Shown: positions 1-7,313, counted from the first letter of the stretch. The stretch: DNA of 16,965 nt from Tannerellaceae bacterium (GCA_031267205.1 JAIRZN010000068.1:1-16965), one strand, 5' to 3'. The notes: generated by a model from the sequence alone, not told the origin. A program made the numbers and translations.

Positions 1-38
1 CGTCGCCGTCGCGTGTTTTTTATACATGAAATAATTGT

Positions 39-46
39 TACATTTG
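39..46 (+). promoter_or_regulatory. Bacteroidota-type -7 promoter element for the XRE/cupin operon
   Basis: TACATTTG fits the Bacteroidota sigma consensus TAnnTTTG and lies 50 bases before the first start codon, so a transcript would begin near 53-55. The -33 region is only a run of T at 16-21, not a clear TTTG, so the match is one-sided. It is the only good candidate upstream of this operon inside the window. Confidence 0.5.
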
Positions 47-96
47 CGCCGTTGCCGGTTCGGCAGCTTCATCGGAACGTATAAATCTTAATAATT

Positions 97-678
97 ATGG
101 GTACAAACAAAATCATCGGGGCGAAGATTAAAACCATGCGCGAAGCAAAGCGTCTCAGTCCGGCGGAAGTGGCCGAACGCTCCGGTTTAAGCGTAGAACA
201 AATCGGGAGAATTGAGGACAATGTGGATTTCCCTTCCTTAGCCCCGTTGATCAAGATAGCTCGCGTACTGGGCGTTAGGCTTGGGACGTTTCTCGACGAC
301 CAGGCGGAGCTTGGGCCAGTGGTCTGCCGTAAGAACGATAGCCGGGAGGAGAATACGATAAGCTTCTCCAATAACTCGGCCGCATCGCACAAGCATATGG
401 ACTATCACTCATTGTCGCAGGACAAGTCGGGCAGGCATATGGAGACGTTCCTCATCGACGTAGCCCCGTCCGGCGGCGCGGACTTTATTCCCTCTACGCA
501 TGAAGGCGAGGAATTTATCTATGTCCTCGAAGGAATTATCGAGATCAATTACGGCCAAGCGGCGTATGTCCTCGAAGAAGGCGACAGTATATATTACGAC
601 TCCATTGTCGCCCACCATGTACATGCGTACAACGGGAACCGGTCAAAAATACTCGGAGTTGTATATACTCCATATTGA
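97..678 (+). CDS. XRE-family regulator with C-terminal cupin domain
   Basis: A 193-residue DNA-binding regulator. Residues about 6-65 form an XRE-type helix-turn-helix (IKTMREAKRLSPAEVAERSG, then LSVEQIGRIE and PSLAPLIKIARVLGV). Residues about 115-190 form a small cupin barrel with the usual EGEEFIYVLEG and ILGVVYTPY strands. In this family the cupin is thought to sense a small ligand and the helix-turn-helix to bind DNA. The gene runs straight into an acyl-CoA ligase whose alternative TTG start overlaps this stop codon, so the two are probably co-transcribed and the regulator may respond to a fatty or organic acid handled by the ligase; that last step is inference. The ATG at 97 is the natural start because the helix-turn-helix begins soon after it. 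Family confidence is high; the ligand is unknown. Confidence 0.9.
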   Translation: MGTNKIIGAKIKTMREAKRLSPAEVAERSGLSVEQIGRIEDNVDFPSLAPLIKIARVLGVRLGTFLDDQAELGPVVCRKNDSREENTISFSNNSAASHKHMDYHSLSQDKSGRHMETFLIDVAPSGGADFIPSTHEGEEFIYVLEGIIEINYGQAAYVLEEGDSIYYDSIVAHHVHAYNGNRSKILGVVYTPY

Positions 679-686
679 AGAAGCTA

Positions 687-2324
687 ATGGAACTGCAAGA
701 ACGAACACTCGGACAATGGCTTGAGCATTGGGCCGCGGCGACGCCCGGCAAGGAGTACCTTGTATACTCCGACCGCGACCTGCGGTTTACGTGGGAAGAC
801 TTCAACCGGCGCGTCGACCGCATGGCTAAAGGCATGCTTGCCATCGGTATAAGGAAAGGGACGCACGTAGGCCTCTGGGCGACAAACGTGCCCGACTGGC
901 TAACCTTCCTTTTCGCCGGCGCGAAAATAGGAGCCGTGTTAGTGACGGTCAATACCAACTATAAGCAAAGCGAGCTCGAATACTTGGCGAAGGATTCCGA
1001 CCTGCATACCCTCTGCATCACCGAAGGCGTCTTTGACGGCAGCTATATTGACATGGTCTACGCCATGCTGCCGGAGCTGAGGGATTCGCAGCGCGGCTTC
1101 CTTAAGAGCAAACGCTTCCCGGCGCTGAAGAATATCGTGTTCATAGGCCAGGAAAAATACCGTGGGATGTATAATACCGCCGAGCTGCTGCTGCTGGGCG
1201 CCAATGTCGGCAATGATACCCTGGACGCAGCTAAGGCGGATACGAGTTGCCACGACGTGGTAAACATGCAATACACCTCCGGCACGACAGGATTCCCGAA
1301 GGGTGTCATGCTGACGCACCATAATATAACGAACAACGGGTATTTCACGGGCGAGGGAATGGGCTTCACCTCCGCCGACAAGCTGTGCTGCTGCGTGCCG
1401 CTGTTCCACTGCTTCGGCGTGGTGCTGGCAAGCATGAACGTACTGACGCACGGGTGTACGCAGGTGATGGTCGAACGGTTCGACCCGCTGGTTGTCCTGG
1501 CCTCCGTACATAAGGAACGCTGCACCGCCCTGTATGGAGTGCCGACCATGTTCATAGCGGAGCTTAACCACCCTATGTTCGGGATGTTCGACCTGACGTC
1601 GCTGCGCACCGGCATCATGGCGGGCTCGCTATGCCCCGAAGATGTAATGAGGGCCGTTACGGACAAGATGCACATAACGCATATCACAAGCGTATACGGC
1701 TTGACGGAGAGCTCGCCGGGCATGACGCATTCCACCTTGACGGATAGCTTCGAGGAACGCTGTACGACGGTAGGCAAGGAGTATCCCTTTACGGAAGTAA
1801 CCGTACTTGACCCCGAAACGGGCGAGCAATGCGCCGACGGGGAACAGGGCGAAATCTGCTGCCGCGGCTACCTGGTGATGAAAGGCTACTACAAAAAGCC
1901 CGAAGCTACGGCCGAAGTGATAGACCCCAACGGATGGCTGCACAGCGGCGACCTCGGCATCCGCGACAACGCCGGCAACTACCGTATAACAGGCCGTATC
2001 AAGGATATGATCATACGCGGCGGCGAAAACATCTATCCCCGCGAAATAGAAGACTTCCTGTACAAGAAAGAAGGCGTCAAGGACGTGCAGGTCGTAGGCG
2101 TGGCTTCGGAGAAATACGGCGAAGAGGTAGGCGCCTTCATCATCCTGCACGAAGGAATAACAATGAGCGAGGAGGAAATCAAGGACTTTTGCCGCGGGCA
2201 GATAGCGCGCCACAAGATACCGCGATACATCTTCTTCGTCGACAGCTTCCCGCTGACAGGCAGCGGCAAGATACAGAAGTTCAAGCTCAGGGAACTAAGC
2301 ATGCAACTACTCGCACAAGATTAA
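687..2324 (+). CDS. AMP-forming acyl-CoA ligase (AMP-binding protein)
   Basis: A 545-residue member of the ANL superfamily. Such enzymes activate a carboxylic acid with ATP to an acyl-adenylate and then transfer it to CoA in the cytoplasm. The P-loop-like YTSGTTGFPKG lies at residues 196-206, YGLTESSPG follows in the middle, the hinge motif YRITGRIKDMIIRGGENIYP starts near residue 432, and the catalytic lysine in GSGKIQKFK is K528, so all core motifs are intact and the length is normal. The family resemblance is to medium- or long-chain fatty acyl-CoA ligases, but the substrate cannot be read from sequence. I chose ATG at 687; a TTG at 675 overlaps the regulator stop by four bases and would add four residues. 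It sits between the XRE/cupin regulator and a cytidylate-kinase-like gene 30 bases downstream, apparently one operon. Confidence 0.92.
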   Translation: MELQERTLGQWLEHWAAATPGKEYLVYSDRDLRFTWEDFNRRVDRMAKGMLAIGIRKGTHVGLWATNVPDWLTFLFAGAKIGAVLVTVNTNYKQSELEYLAKDSDLHTLCITEGVFDGSYIDMVYAMLPELRDSQRGFLKSKRFPALKNIVFIGQEKYRGMYNTAELLLLGANVGNDTLDAAKADTSCHDVVNMQYTSGTTGFPKGVMLTHHNITNNGYFTGEGMGFTSADKLCCCVPLFHCFGVVLASMNVLTHGCTQVMVERFDPLVVLASVHKERCTALYGVPTMFIAELNHPMFGMFDLTSLRTGIMAGSLCPEDVMRAVTDKMHITHITSVYGLTESSPGMTHSTLTDSFEERCTTVGKEYPFTEVTVLDPETGEQCADGEQGEICCRGYLVMKGYYKKPEATAEVIDPNGWLHSGDLGIRDNAGNYRITGRIKDMIIRGGENIYPREIEDFLYKKEGVKDVQVVGVASEKYGEEVGAFIILHEGITMSEEEIKDFCRGQIARHKIPRYIFFVDSFPLTGSGKIQKFKLRELSMQLLAQD

Positions 2325-2354
2325 TACGCAACCGTAAAAAGAGGGCAAACAATA

Positions 2355-2984
2355 ATGGATAGACTAATACTGACCATCGGGCGGCAATTCGGCAGCGGAG
2401 GTCGCGAAATAGGGAAAAGCCTGGCGGACGCGCTCGGCATATCCTTCTATGACAAGGAACTTATCACGCTCGCAGCGCAGGAGAGCGGCCTATGCCGCGA
2501 AGTTTTTGAGAGGAGCGACGAAAGGACATCGCAAGCCCTGTCCCACCTCTTCTCCGCCGGCATACCTTACCCCGGAGTAGCGTACACGCCGTACTCCGAC
2601 ATCCTGTCCGGCGAGGGATTATTCAAGATACAGAGCGATGCCATCCGTAAGCTCGCCGCTACGGAGTCGTGCGTCATAGTAGGCCGCTGTGCAGACTATA
2701 TACTCAGGGATCATCCGGGATGCGTCAGCTTTTTCATCCACGATACGCGCCCCAACCGCATACGGCGCATCGCCGAGAGGCTGCAAGTATCCGCCGAGCA
2801 GGCGAAGGATCTTATCGCCAAGACGGATAAATCACGCGCCGCATACTACGGCTATTACACGGACAAGGTGTGGGGCATGTCTTGCTCGTACAATTTTTCC
2901 ATCGACGCATCCGTCCTGGGGATAAGCGAAACGGTTTGTTTCATGAAGAATTTCATCGACCGCAAGTCAACCCGCGGGGCATAG
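2355..2984 (+). CDS. Cytidylate-kinase-like family protein
   Basis: A 209-residue P-loop protein of the Cytidylate_kin2 type. It begins with LTIGRQFGSGGREIGKSLA, whose GSGGREIGKS segment (residues 13-22) is the nucleotide-binding loop, followed by YDKELI, which resembles the start of the NMP-binding part. Further on are VIVGRCADYIL and RIRRIAERL, typical of the lid side of such kinases. Authentic cytidylate kinase phosphorylates CMP, but this subfamily is a paralogue common in Bacteroidales and Firmicutes whose substrate is not established, so I do not name it cmk. It is the last gene of the operon, 30 bases after the acyl-CoA ligase, and converges on tyrS with a 23-base gap in which I see no clear terminator. 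Why a nucleotide kinase-like protein accompanies an acyl-CoA ligase is not obvious. Confidence 0.85.
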   Translation: MDRLILTIGRQFGSGGREIGKSLADALGISFYDKELITLAAQESGLCREVFERSDERTSQALSHLFSAGIPYPGVAYTPYSDILSGEGLFKIQSDAIRKLAATESCVIVGRCADYILRDHPGCVSFFIHDTRPNRIRRIAERLQVSAEQAKDLIAKTDKSRAAYYGYYTDKVWGMSCSYNFSIDASVLGISETVCFMKNFIDRKSTRGA

Positions 2985-3007
2985 GTGTGCGGCAGGTTTG
3001 CGGGGCT

Positions 3008-4300
3008 TCACTCGGCGATAACCAAGTAATAGTTTTTGCGGCCTTTCTGCGCAAGCAGGTATTTGCCGTTAATGAGGCAGGAGGCATTGATCACGGCATC
3101 CGGGTCGGACAGCTTTTCCTTGTTTAAACTGATGCCTCCGCTAAGCGTCAACTTGCGCATCTCCCCCTTGGAAGGAAAGACGGAGGCCTTTACGGTAAGC
3201 AACTCCACAGCCTTCACGCCTGCCGACAGTTCATCCCTTGAAATATTAAAGCGCGGCACGCCGTCCAGTACCGCGAGCAATGTCTCCTCGTCCAATTTGC
3301 GCAACGTTTCCGACGTGGAGTCGCCGAATAGCACCCCCGACGCCTCGACGGCCGTTGCACAGTCTGCGTCCGAGTGCACCATTGTCGTGATTTCCCTTGC
3401 AAGCCTCTTCTGCAACGGTCGCAGGTGCGGGGCGGCGGTTTGTTGTTCCGTTATCGAGGCTATTTCCTCCCTGCCGAGCGGCGTAAATATCTTGATATAC
3501 TTAGCGGCGTCTTCGTCGCTCACGTTGAGCCAGAATTGATAGAAGGCATAGGGTGAGGTGTAGCGGCGGTCGAGCCATATATTACCCGATTCGGTCTTGC
3601 CGAACTTGGAGCCGTCTGCTTTTGTGATAAGCGGGCATACTAAGGCGAAGGCCTCCCCACCTTCCTTGCGCCGTATGAGCTCTGTCCCGGTAGTTATGTT
3701 ACCCCACTGGTCGGATCCACCCATTTGGAGGCGGCATCCTTCGTGTTGGTAAAGATAAAGGTAGTCGTATCCTTGCAGTAACTGGTAGGAGAACTCGGTA
3801 AACGACATGCCCGCATTCGATTCACTGCCCAGTCGCTTCTTTACGGAGTCTTTCGCCATCATGTAATTTACTGTTATATGCTTACCGATGTCGCGTATGA
3901 AATCGAGGAATAGATAGTCTTTCATCCAGTCGTAGTTGTTGACCAACCTTGCCGCATTGGGCGCGTCGGAATCGAAGTCGAGGAAGCGCGACAATTGTTT
4001 CTTTATGCTTTCCTGGTTGTGGCGCAGCGTAGCCTCGTCTAAGAGTTTGCGTTCGGACGACTTCATAGACGGGTCGCCTATCATGCCAGTTGCTCCGCCT
4101 ACGAGGGCGATGGGGCGATGCCCGGCGCTTTGGAAATGCTTCAGCATCATGACGCTTACCAAGTGTCCGATGTGCAGCGAATCCGCCGTAGGATCTATCC
4201 CGACGTATGCGGAGGTCATTTCTTTCCGCAACTGTTCTTCCGTTCCCGGCATGAGGTCGTGTATCATGCCCCGCCATTTTAATTCTTCTACAAAGTTCAT
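3008..4300 (-). CDS. tyrS: Tyrosine--tRNA ligase
   Basis: A 430-residue class I aminoacyl-tRNA synthetase that charges tRNA-Tyr. The HIGH signature is exact at residues 43-46 (SLHIGHL). The second signature is KFGKT at 232-236, the TyrRS form of KMSKS. Tyrosine-pocket segments such as YDYLYLYQHEGCRLQMGGSD, with QMGGSDQWGN, are intact. The C-terminal 70 or so residues form an S4-like RNA-binding domain (KASVFPSKGEMRKL, then GGISLNKEKL). Length and architecture are normal for a bacterial TyrRS. It has its own promoter within the 82 bases that separate it from yidD, and it converges on the cytidylate-kinase-like gene. Confidence 0.98.
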   Translation of the reverse strand: MNFVEELKWRGMIHDLMPGTEEQLRKEMTSAYVGIDPTADSLHIGHLVSVMMLKHFQSAGHRPIALVGGATGMIGDPSMKSSERKLLDEATLRHNQESIKKQLSRFLDFDSDAPNAARLVNNYDWMKDYLFLDFIRDIGKHITVNYMMAKDSVKKRLGSESNAGMSFTEFSYQLLQGYDYLYLYQHEGCRLQMGGSDQWGNITTGTELIRRKEGGEAFALVCPLITKADGSKFGKTESGNIWLDRRYTSPYAFYQFWLNVSDEDAAKYIKIFTPLGREEIASITEQQTAAPHLRPLQKRLAREITTMVHSDADCATAVEASGVLFGDSTSETLRKLDEETLLAVLDGVPRFNISRDELSAGVKAVELLTVKASVFPSKGEMRKLTLSGGISLNKEKLSDPDAVINASCLINGKYLLAQKGRKNYYLVIAE

Positions 4301-4339
4301 TGTGTATGTATTCCTTTTTTAAGTTACTTGATAATAGGG

Positions 4340-4347
4340 CAAAGGTA
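4340..4347 (-). promoter_or_regulatory. Promoter -7 element for tyrS
   Basis: Read on the - strand this is TACCTTTG, a full TAnnTTTG match, 40 bases upstream of the tyrS ATG. A TTG at 4370-4372 is a possible -33 element, but the 22-base spacing is slightly long. It implies that tyrS can be transcribed apart from the upstream yidD operon. Confidence 0.6.
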
Positions 4348-4382
4348 GTACTTATTTGCCGTTTCGCCGCAACGGGGCGCAG

Positions 4383-4607
4383 TCAGGGCACAGGGTCGAA
4401 GCCGCTCCCGCCCCATGGGTGACAACGCAGGATGCGTCGTGTCGCGAGGTAAAGTCCTTTGAAGGGGCCGTGTTTCTTCAGGGCTTGTATGGCGTATTCG
4501 GAACATGTCGGGGCGTAGCGGCAGGAGGCCGGCGTGTATGGGGATATACAATATTTGTAGAAGTAGACGGGCGCCAGGAGGAGGTATATGACGAGGCTCC
4601 GCATCAT
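4383..4607 (-). CDS. yidD: Membrane protein insertion efficiency factor YidD
   Basis: A 74-residue protein with the YidD pattern: a short N-terminal hydrophobic segment, then YKYCISPYTPASCRYAPTCS, EYAIQALKKHG, and a C-terminal CHPWGGSGFDPVP. The conserved cysteines (SCRYAPTCS and RCHPWG) are all present. YidD acts at the inner membrane and helps YidC-dependent protein insertion. Its ATG overlaps the rnpA stop codon by four bases, giving tight translational coupling, which matches the usual rnpA-yidD pairing in bacteria. The first of two consecutive ATG codons is used because it creates this overlap. Confidence 0.95.
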   Translation of the reverse strand: MMRSLVIYLLLAPVYFYKYCISPYTPASCRYAPTCSEYAIQALKKHGPFKGLYLATRRILRCHPWGGSGFDPVP

Positions 4608-4990
4608 GTTTTGGACTTTAGTATGCGTGTAGCTTTCTTCATAGCCTTGTCCATCTCCGCAAAGGAGCCTGCTTCATGGCCGACGTAGAGGAAGGCGATC
4701 AATAAATACCTGCCGCTTGCCGCCCATTCGTCGACGATCTCCTGCTTGCGCATGCGGTATGCTTCGCGCACTAAGCGTTTGACGCGGTTACGGCCTACGG
4801 CCTTCTTAATTCTCTTTTTGGGGACGCTTATCATCACTGATATCCGTGAGGCGGACGGTTTTTCTACGTCTAAGTATATAATGCGTAATGGATAGGCGGA
4901 AAAAGATGCTCCTTTCTCAAAGAGTAACTCTATATCGCGTTTGAGCGTAAGATGTTCCGCTTTGGGAAAGGAGCATGTCTTATTTGTCAT
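4604..4990 (-). CDS. rnpA: Ribonuclease P protein component
   Basis: A 128-residue basic protein that binds the catalytic RNase P RNA and assists 5' maturation of tRNA. The diagnostic RNR motif is intact: GRNRVKRLVREAYR, preceded by the ISVPKKRIKKAV strand. The N-terminal FPKAEHLTLKRDIELLFEKG matches the family start. Its start overlaps the end of hemD by 11 bases and its stop overlaps yidD by four, so translation of the three genes is coupled. In many bacteria rnpA follows rpmH near the replication origin; here it lies in a hemD operon, an arrangement I associate with Bacteroidales. Confidence 0.97.
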   Translation of the reverse strand: MTNKTCSFPKAEHLTLKRDIELLFEKGASFSAYPLRIIYLDVEKPSASRISVMISVPKKRIKKAVGRNRVKRLVREAYRMRKQEIVDEWAASGRYLLIAFLYVGHEAGSFAEMDKAMKKATRILKSKT

Positions 4991-5753
4991 CGTCTTTCCC
5001 GTTGGGCTGTTCCTTCCTCAAGTACAGTTCCAGGGCGGCTGTCATGGAGGGAGCTTCCGGGGTGGGCGCTTCTACGTCTAATCGCAGACCGGCGTCTTTA
5101 ACCGCTTTGGCGGTGGTGGGACCGAAGCAGCCGATTCGTATATCATTCTGCTTGAAGTCGGGAAAGTTCTTCATTAATGAGGCTATACCCGAAGGGCTAA
5201 AGAACAGCAGCATGTCGTAGTCGAAACTTTCGCCGTCGGAAAAGCTATTACTCACAGTGCGGAACATCACGGCCTTGGCGTAGCGTACTTTCTTGGCGTC
5301 GAGAAGGCGGAACAGGTCGTCCCTGTGTACATCCGATACGGGGGCTAAGTACGTTTCTTTTGGATGTTTCCCTATTAATGTTGCGAGCTCTTCGACCTTG
5401 CCGGCTTGTCCGAAGAAGATTTTACGCTTGCGGTAGACTGTGTATTTCTGAAGGTATACCGCTATCGCTTCCGTCATGCAGAAGTACTTCATTGTTTCGG
5501 GCACCATAATCCTCAATTCCCCGCACATGTGGAAAAAATGGTCGATCGCCGTGCGGGCGGTGAAGATGATTGCGGAATAATCGAGCACGGATATGCGCTG
5601 CTGCCTGAATTCCTTCGCCGATACGGCTTCTATCTTTATAAACGGCCTGAAGTCAATTTCTATACCGTACTTTTCCGCAATGTCGAAGTATGGCGACCTT
5701 TCTGTTTCAGGCTTTGGCTGCGATACCAACAACCTTTTTACTTTTAATGGCAT
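4980..5753 (-). CDS. hemD: Uroporphyrinogen-III synthase
   Basis: A 257-residue enzyme that closes hydroxymethylbilane into uroporphyrinogen III, the branch point for haem and cobalamin-type tetrapyrroles. The VKRLLVSQPKP start, the FDIAEKYGIEIDFRPFIKIE segment, the SAIIFTARTAIDHFF segment and the late FFSPSGIASLM and IRIGCFGPTTAKAVKDAG segments fit the two-lobed HemD fold, whose family is poorly conserved overall. I place the start at ATG 5753 rather than the in-frame TTG at 5768: the protein then begins MPLKVKRLLVSQPK, matching the expected N-terminus, 11 bases after the DUF4271 stop. Its end overlaps rnpA. No other haem genes lie in the window. Confidence 0.9.
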   Translation of the reverse strand: MPLKVKRLLVSQPKPETERSPYFDIAEKYGIEIDFRPFIKIEAVSAKEFRQQRISVLDYSAIIFTARTAIDHFFHMCGELRIMVPETMKYFCMTEAIAVYLQKYTVYRKRKIFFGQAGKVEELATLIGKHPKETYLAPVSDVHRDDLFRLLDAKKVRYAKAVMFRTVSNSFSDGESFDYDMLLFFSPSGIASLMKNFPDFKQNDIRIGCFGPTTAKAVKDAGLRLDVEAPTPEAPSMTAALELYLRKEQPNGKDDDK

Positions 5754-5764
5754 ACTGCTCACTT

Positions 5765-6472
5765 TCAATATAGATTATATAAATAAATTACTCCTTCATA
5801 TATAAGGACGAGAGGCAAAATTTCCTGGGCGCAAAGGTATAAAATAATATACAGAAAACCTACCCCCCTGATATTAAATACTATTATCGTCCTGTATGCT
5901 ATTATCATACGCCACATCGCATATAGCGCGACGGCGGCGTACAGCGTCATCCTACTGTCGACCGAAGTATAGGCCGCGCTTATCACGGGTATGTACATTG
6001 CGGCTCCGAACAGACCGGCCGAGGCGGAGTATCCCGAATACCAGGCCTTGTACAGGCCGGACGCGGCGAATATATATCCGCATGCGTTATACATCAGTTG
6101 CTTCAGGACGTAAAACCCGAACGTTAGGGCAAGGATTATCCCTATCGCGGCGAGGTTGCCCTTTATCGTCGGATAGCCGGGTATGTATCCATACGTTTGC
6201 CCCATAATATATATGTATACGGAGCACAGGAGGAGGAACTGGAATATCATAAACGCGCGGAAGGCGCTTTCGTTGCCGCTTACGCTCTCAAACAGGCTCT
6301 GGCGATCCTTTACCTGGAAAATGTCGCGCACCATCTTGAGGAACAGGTGGTAATTCGCGCGAAACACTATGCCGAAGGCGATGAAAAGCGTCGACAACAG
6401 GGCGAAGATTACATCATCCGTCAATTGCCTTCCCGCTACCTCAATGCCTGTGTATCCTTCAAATCCGTTCAT
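5765..6472 (-). CDS. DUF4271 integral membrane protein
   Basis: A 235-residue membrane protein that I place in DUF4271, a family of unknown function common in Bacteroidota and often found directly before hemD. Several hydrophobic segments can be seen, roughly at residues 22-40, 73-92, 105-125, 150-170, 175-192 and 205-230. The C-terminal EILPLVLIYEGVIYLYN is a recognisable family ending. It is the first gene of the DUF4271-hemD-rnpA-yidD operon and has its own promoter 27 bases upstream. No catalytic motif is visible, and I do not assign a function. Confidence 0.85.
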   Translation of the reverse strand: MNGFEGYTGIEVAGRQLTDDVIFALLSTLFIAFGIVFRANYHLFLKMVRDIFQVKDRQSLFESVSGNESAFRAFMIFQFLLLCSVYIYIMGQTYGYIPGYPTIKGNLAAIGIILALTFGFYVLKQLMYNACGYIFAASGLYKAWYSGYSASAGLFGAAMYIPVISAAYTSVDSRMTLYAAVALYAMWRMIIAYRTIIVFNIRGVGFLYIILYLCAQEILPLVLIYEGVIYLYNLY

Positions 6473-6498
6473 CGACGCTCGCTTTATGTTTCGCCGGA

Positions 6499-6506
6499 CA
6501 AAGGTA
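6499..6506 (-). promoter_or_regulatory. Promoter -7 element for the DUF4271-hemD-rnpA-yidD operon
   Basis: On the - strand this reads TACCTTTG, a full TAnnTTTG match and the same octamer as the tyrS promoter. It lies 27 bases before the DUF4271 ATG, giving a leader of only about 15-20 bases. No clear TTG is found at the -33 position; the region is almost pure A/T. Confidence 0.6.
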
Positions 6507-6529
6507 AGGAAATAATAAAAAAATTATCT

Positions 6530-6553
6530 TTATCCCCTCATAAGAGGATAAAA
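6530..6553. repeat. Imperfect inverted repeat in the divergent intergenic region
   Basis: The sequence pairs TTTAT and CCTC with GAGG and ATAAA around an ATAA loop, with two unpaired C bases in the left arm. It lies just upstream of the DUF4271 promoter and between it and the weak promoter of the short secreted-peptide gene. It could be a regulator-binding site or a weak hairpin; nothing decides between these. Confidence 0.3.
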
Positions 6554-6570
6554 GAGGCCTGCACGGCGTT

Positions 6571-6578
6571 TACCTTTA
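6571..6578 (+). promoter_or_regulatory. Weak promoter-like element before the short secreted-peptide ORF
   Basis: TACCTTTA differs from TAnnTTTG only in the last base and lies 38 bases before the ATG at 6616. There is no clear -33 element. It is divergent from the DUF4271 promoter. Confidence 0.3.
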
Positions 6579-6615
6579 TGCGCTCGAACAACTTACTTAC
6601 TTAAATTTATACGCA

Positions 6616-6711
6616 ATGAAAAAGTTACTATGTTTCTTTCTCCTCGCCCTGCCCTTTTCTTTACAGGCGCAAAGGCTTTGGAAATATCCGACAAGGGTAA
6701 ACAAAAAGTAA
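6616..6711 (+). pseudogene. Short secreted-peptide gene, probably frameshifted
   Basis: The open frame encodes 31 residues: a clear signal peptide (MKKLLCFFLLALPFSLQAQ) followed by a short unremarkable tail ending at TAA 6709-6711. In the -1 frame, immediately after the signal peptide, an open lysine-rich reading continues (KALEISDKGKQKVKVDKK and on) to TAA at about 6793-6795. One extra A in the AAA run at 6671-6673 would join them into a roughly 60-residue secreted basic peptide. The stop of that longer reading lies inside the left arm of the hairpin that starts the duplicated unit, so the 3' end may have been altered by the duplication. A true 31-residue peptide or a chance open frame cannot be excluded. 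Confidence 0.4.
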
Positions 6712-6772
6712 AGGTGGATAAGAAAATTATGCATAAGATCCCAAAAAAATGCAAGATAGCAGCGAAACAGAT

Positions 6773-6846
6773 AAAGAAATCCCGCCACCACTCTTAATGT
6801 TCTTCAAACTGAAGTCGCAGACAGAGTAGTGGCGGGAACTTTTTTT
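6773..6846. terminator. Bidirectional hairpin terminator, copy A
   Basis: A 13-position outer stem, CCCGCCACCACTC (6781-6793) with GAGTAGTGGCGGG (6824-6836), has a single C/A mismatch. Inside it sits a second hairpin, CTTCA-AAC-TGAAG at 6802-6814. It is followed by seven T on the + strand and preceded by an A-rich run, so it could end transcription of the lipoprotein gene on the - strand and of the peptide ORF on the + strand. It recurs almost unchanged at 7314-7386. Confidence 0.8.
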
Positions 6847-6867
6847 GCAATCTACATTCGATCACTA

Positions 6868-7068
6868 CTATTGTCCACCACTATAACTGTATATCGAAGT
6901 GAACCTGCCAATGATTTCAGATGGTCCTTCTTCTGTATTCGCATTTGGCGCACCATTGGCATCATATGGATCAAATCCGGGGTCTTCTATTGAACATGAA
7001 GACGCAAGAACAAAAAGAACAACAGCAGTCATGACCACTTTTTTGTTGCAAATAAATTTTTTGAGCAT
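6868..7068 (-). CDS. Small predicted lipoprotein, copy A
   Basis: A 66-residue protein of no family I recognise. It starts with basic residues (MLKKFICNKK), has a hydrophobic core (VVMTAVVLFVLASSC) and ends its signal with ASSC, a plausible lipobox placing the acylated cysteine at residue 25. The 41-residue mature part is short, acidic and Gly/Pro/Asn-rich, ending SIYSYSGGQ. Compared with copy B at 7417-7608, most nucleotide differences in the signal and central part are silent (GCC/GCT, CCC/CCA, GCG/GCA), which supports real translation, while the last ten or so residues differ by substitution and indel. It has its own promoter upstream and hairpin terminator downstream, so it is a self-contained transcription unit. 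A signal-like or surface peptide is possible but unproven. Confidence 0.7.
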   Translation of the reverse strand: MLKKFICNKKVVMTAVVLFVLASSCSIEDPGFDPYDANGAPNANTEEGPSEIIGRFTSIYSYSGGQ

Positions 7069-7102
7069 AATAATAAAGTATTTAATAAATTAATTGGTTT
7101 TA

Positions 7103-7110
7103 CAAATGTA
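7103..7110 (-). promoter_or_regulatory. Promoter -7 element for small lipoprotein copy A
   Basis: TACATTTG on the - strand matches TAnnTTTG and lies about 35 bases before the ATG. No TTG occurs at the -33 spacing. The octamer is identical in copy B. Confidence 0.55.
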
Positions 7111-7122
7111 GGGAAATGTTTA

Positions 7123-7242
7123 ATGCGATTGAATAGTTCGGTACAACCAATAGTATATTTTTTTATCACCTTCGGCGGAAGGATTGACTACTACTCCGAA
7201 CCGGGCAAGGGCACAGAAGCGAACATTGAGATTGATTTGTAG
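7123..7242 (+). pseudogene. 3' remnant of a sensor histidine kinase gene, copy A
   Basis: A 39-residue open frame ends with the segment GGRIDYYSEPGKGT followed by EANIEIDL and a stop. This matches the last part of a histidine-kinase ATPase domain, where the G2-box motif (GG.I...SEPGKGT) is followed by a final strand and the C-terminus. The rest of the kinase (H box, N box, G1 box) is absent, so this is a 5'-truncated fragment, not a working kinase. The first 15 or so codons show no kinase similarity. The same fragment, with only silent changes over the motif, lies in copy B. It overlaps the region upstream of the - strand lipoprotein promoter. Confidence 0.65.
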
Positions 7243-7313
7243 CCGCCTTACGCGATTTATTCCGCGCCGCAGCCAAACAGAAGAAAAAAACATAAGGTTT
7301 TTGTTAAGTACAT

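Larger units (their letters stand above)
6771..7242. repeat. Direct repeat copy A of a tandemly duplicated module
   Basis: This 472-base unit recurs at 7312-7782. In order it holds a hairpin terminator, a small lipoprotein gene on the - strand, its promoter, and a histidine-kinase 3' remnant on the + strand. By eye the hairpin part differs at one base, the stretch from about 6910 to 7242 differs at about 14 bases, and the 60 or so bases between the hairpin and the gene's 3' end are strongly diverged. A 69-base unrelated spacer separates the copies. Confidence 0.95.

Noticed and set aside
1829..2362. Arginine-rich 177-residue + strand protein
   Set aside because: A shadow frame inside the acyl-CoA ligase gene, whose own frame has all family motifs.
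2985..3007. Terminator between the convergent cytidylate-kinase-like and tyrS genes
   Set aside because: Only a short GC palindrome and no T run on either strand.
6899..7093. Small + strand proteins opposite the lipoprotein genes (also 7439-7633)
   Set aside because: They are the antisense of the lipoprotein genes. The silent changes between copies fall in third positions of the - strand frame, supporting that strand.
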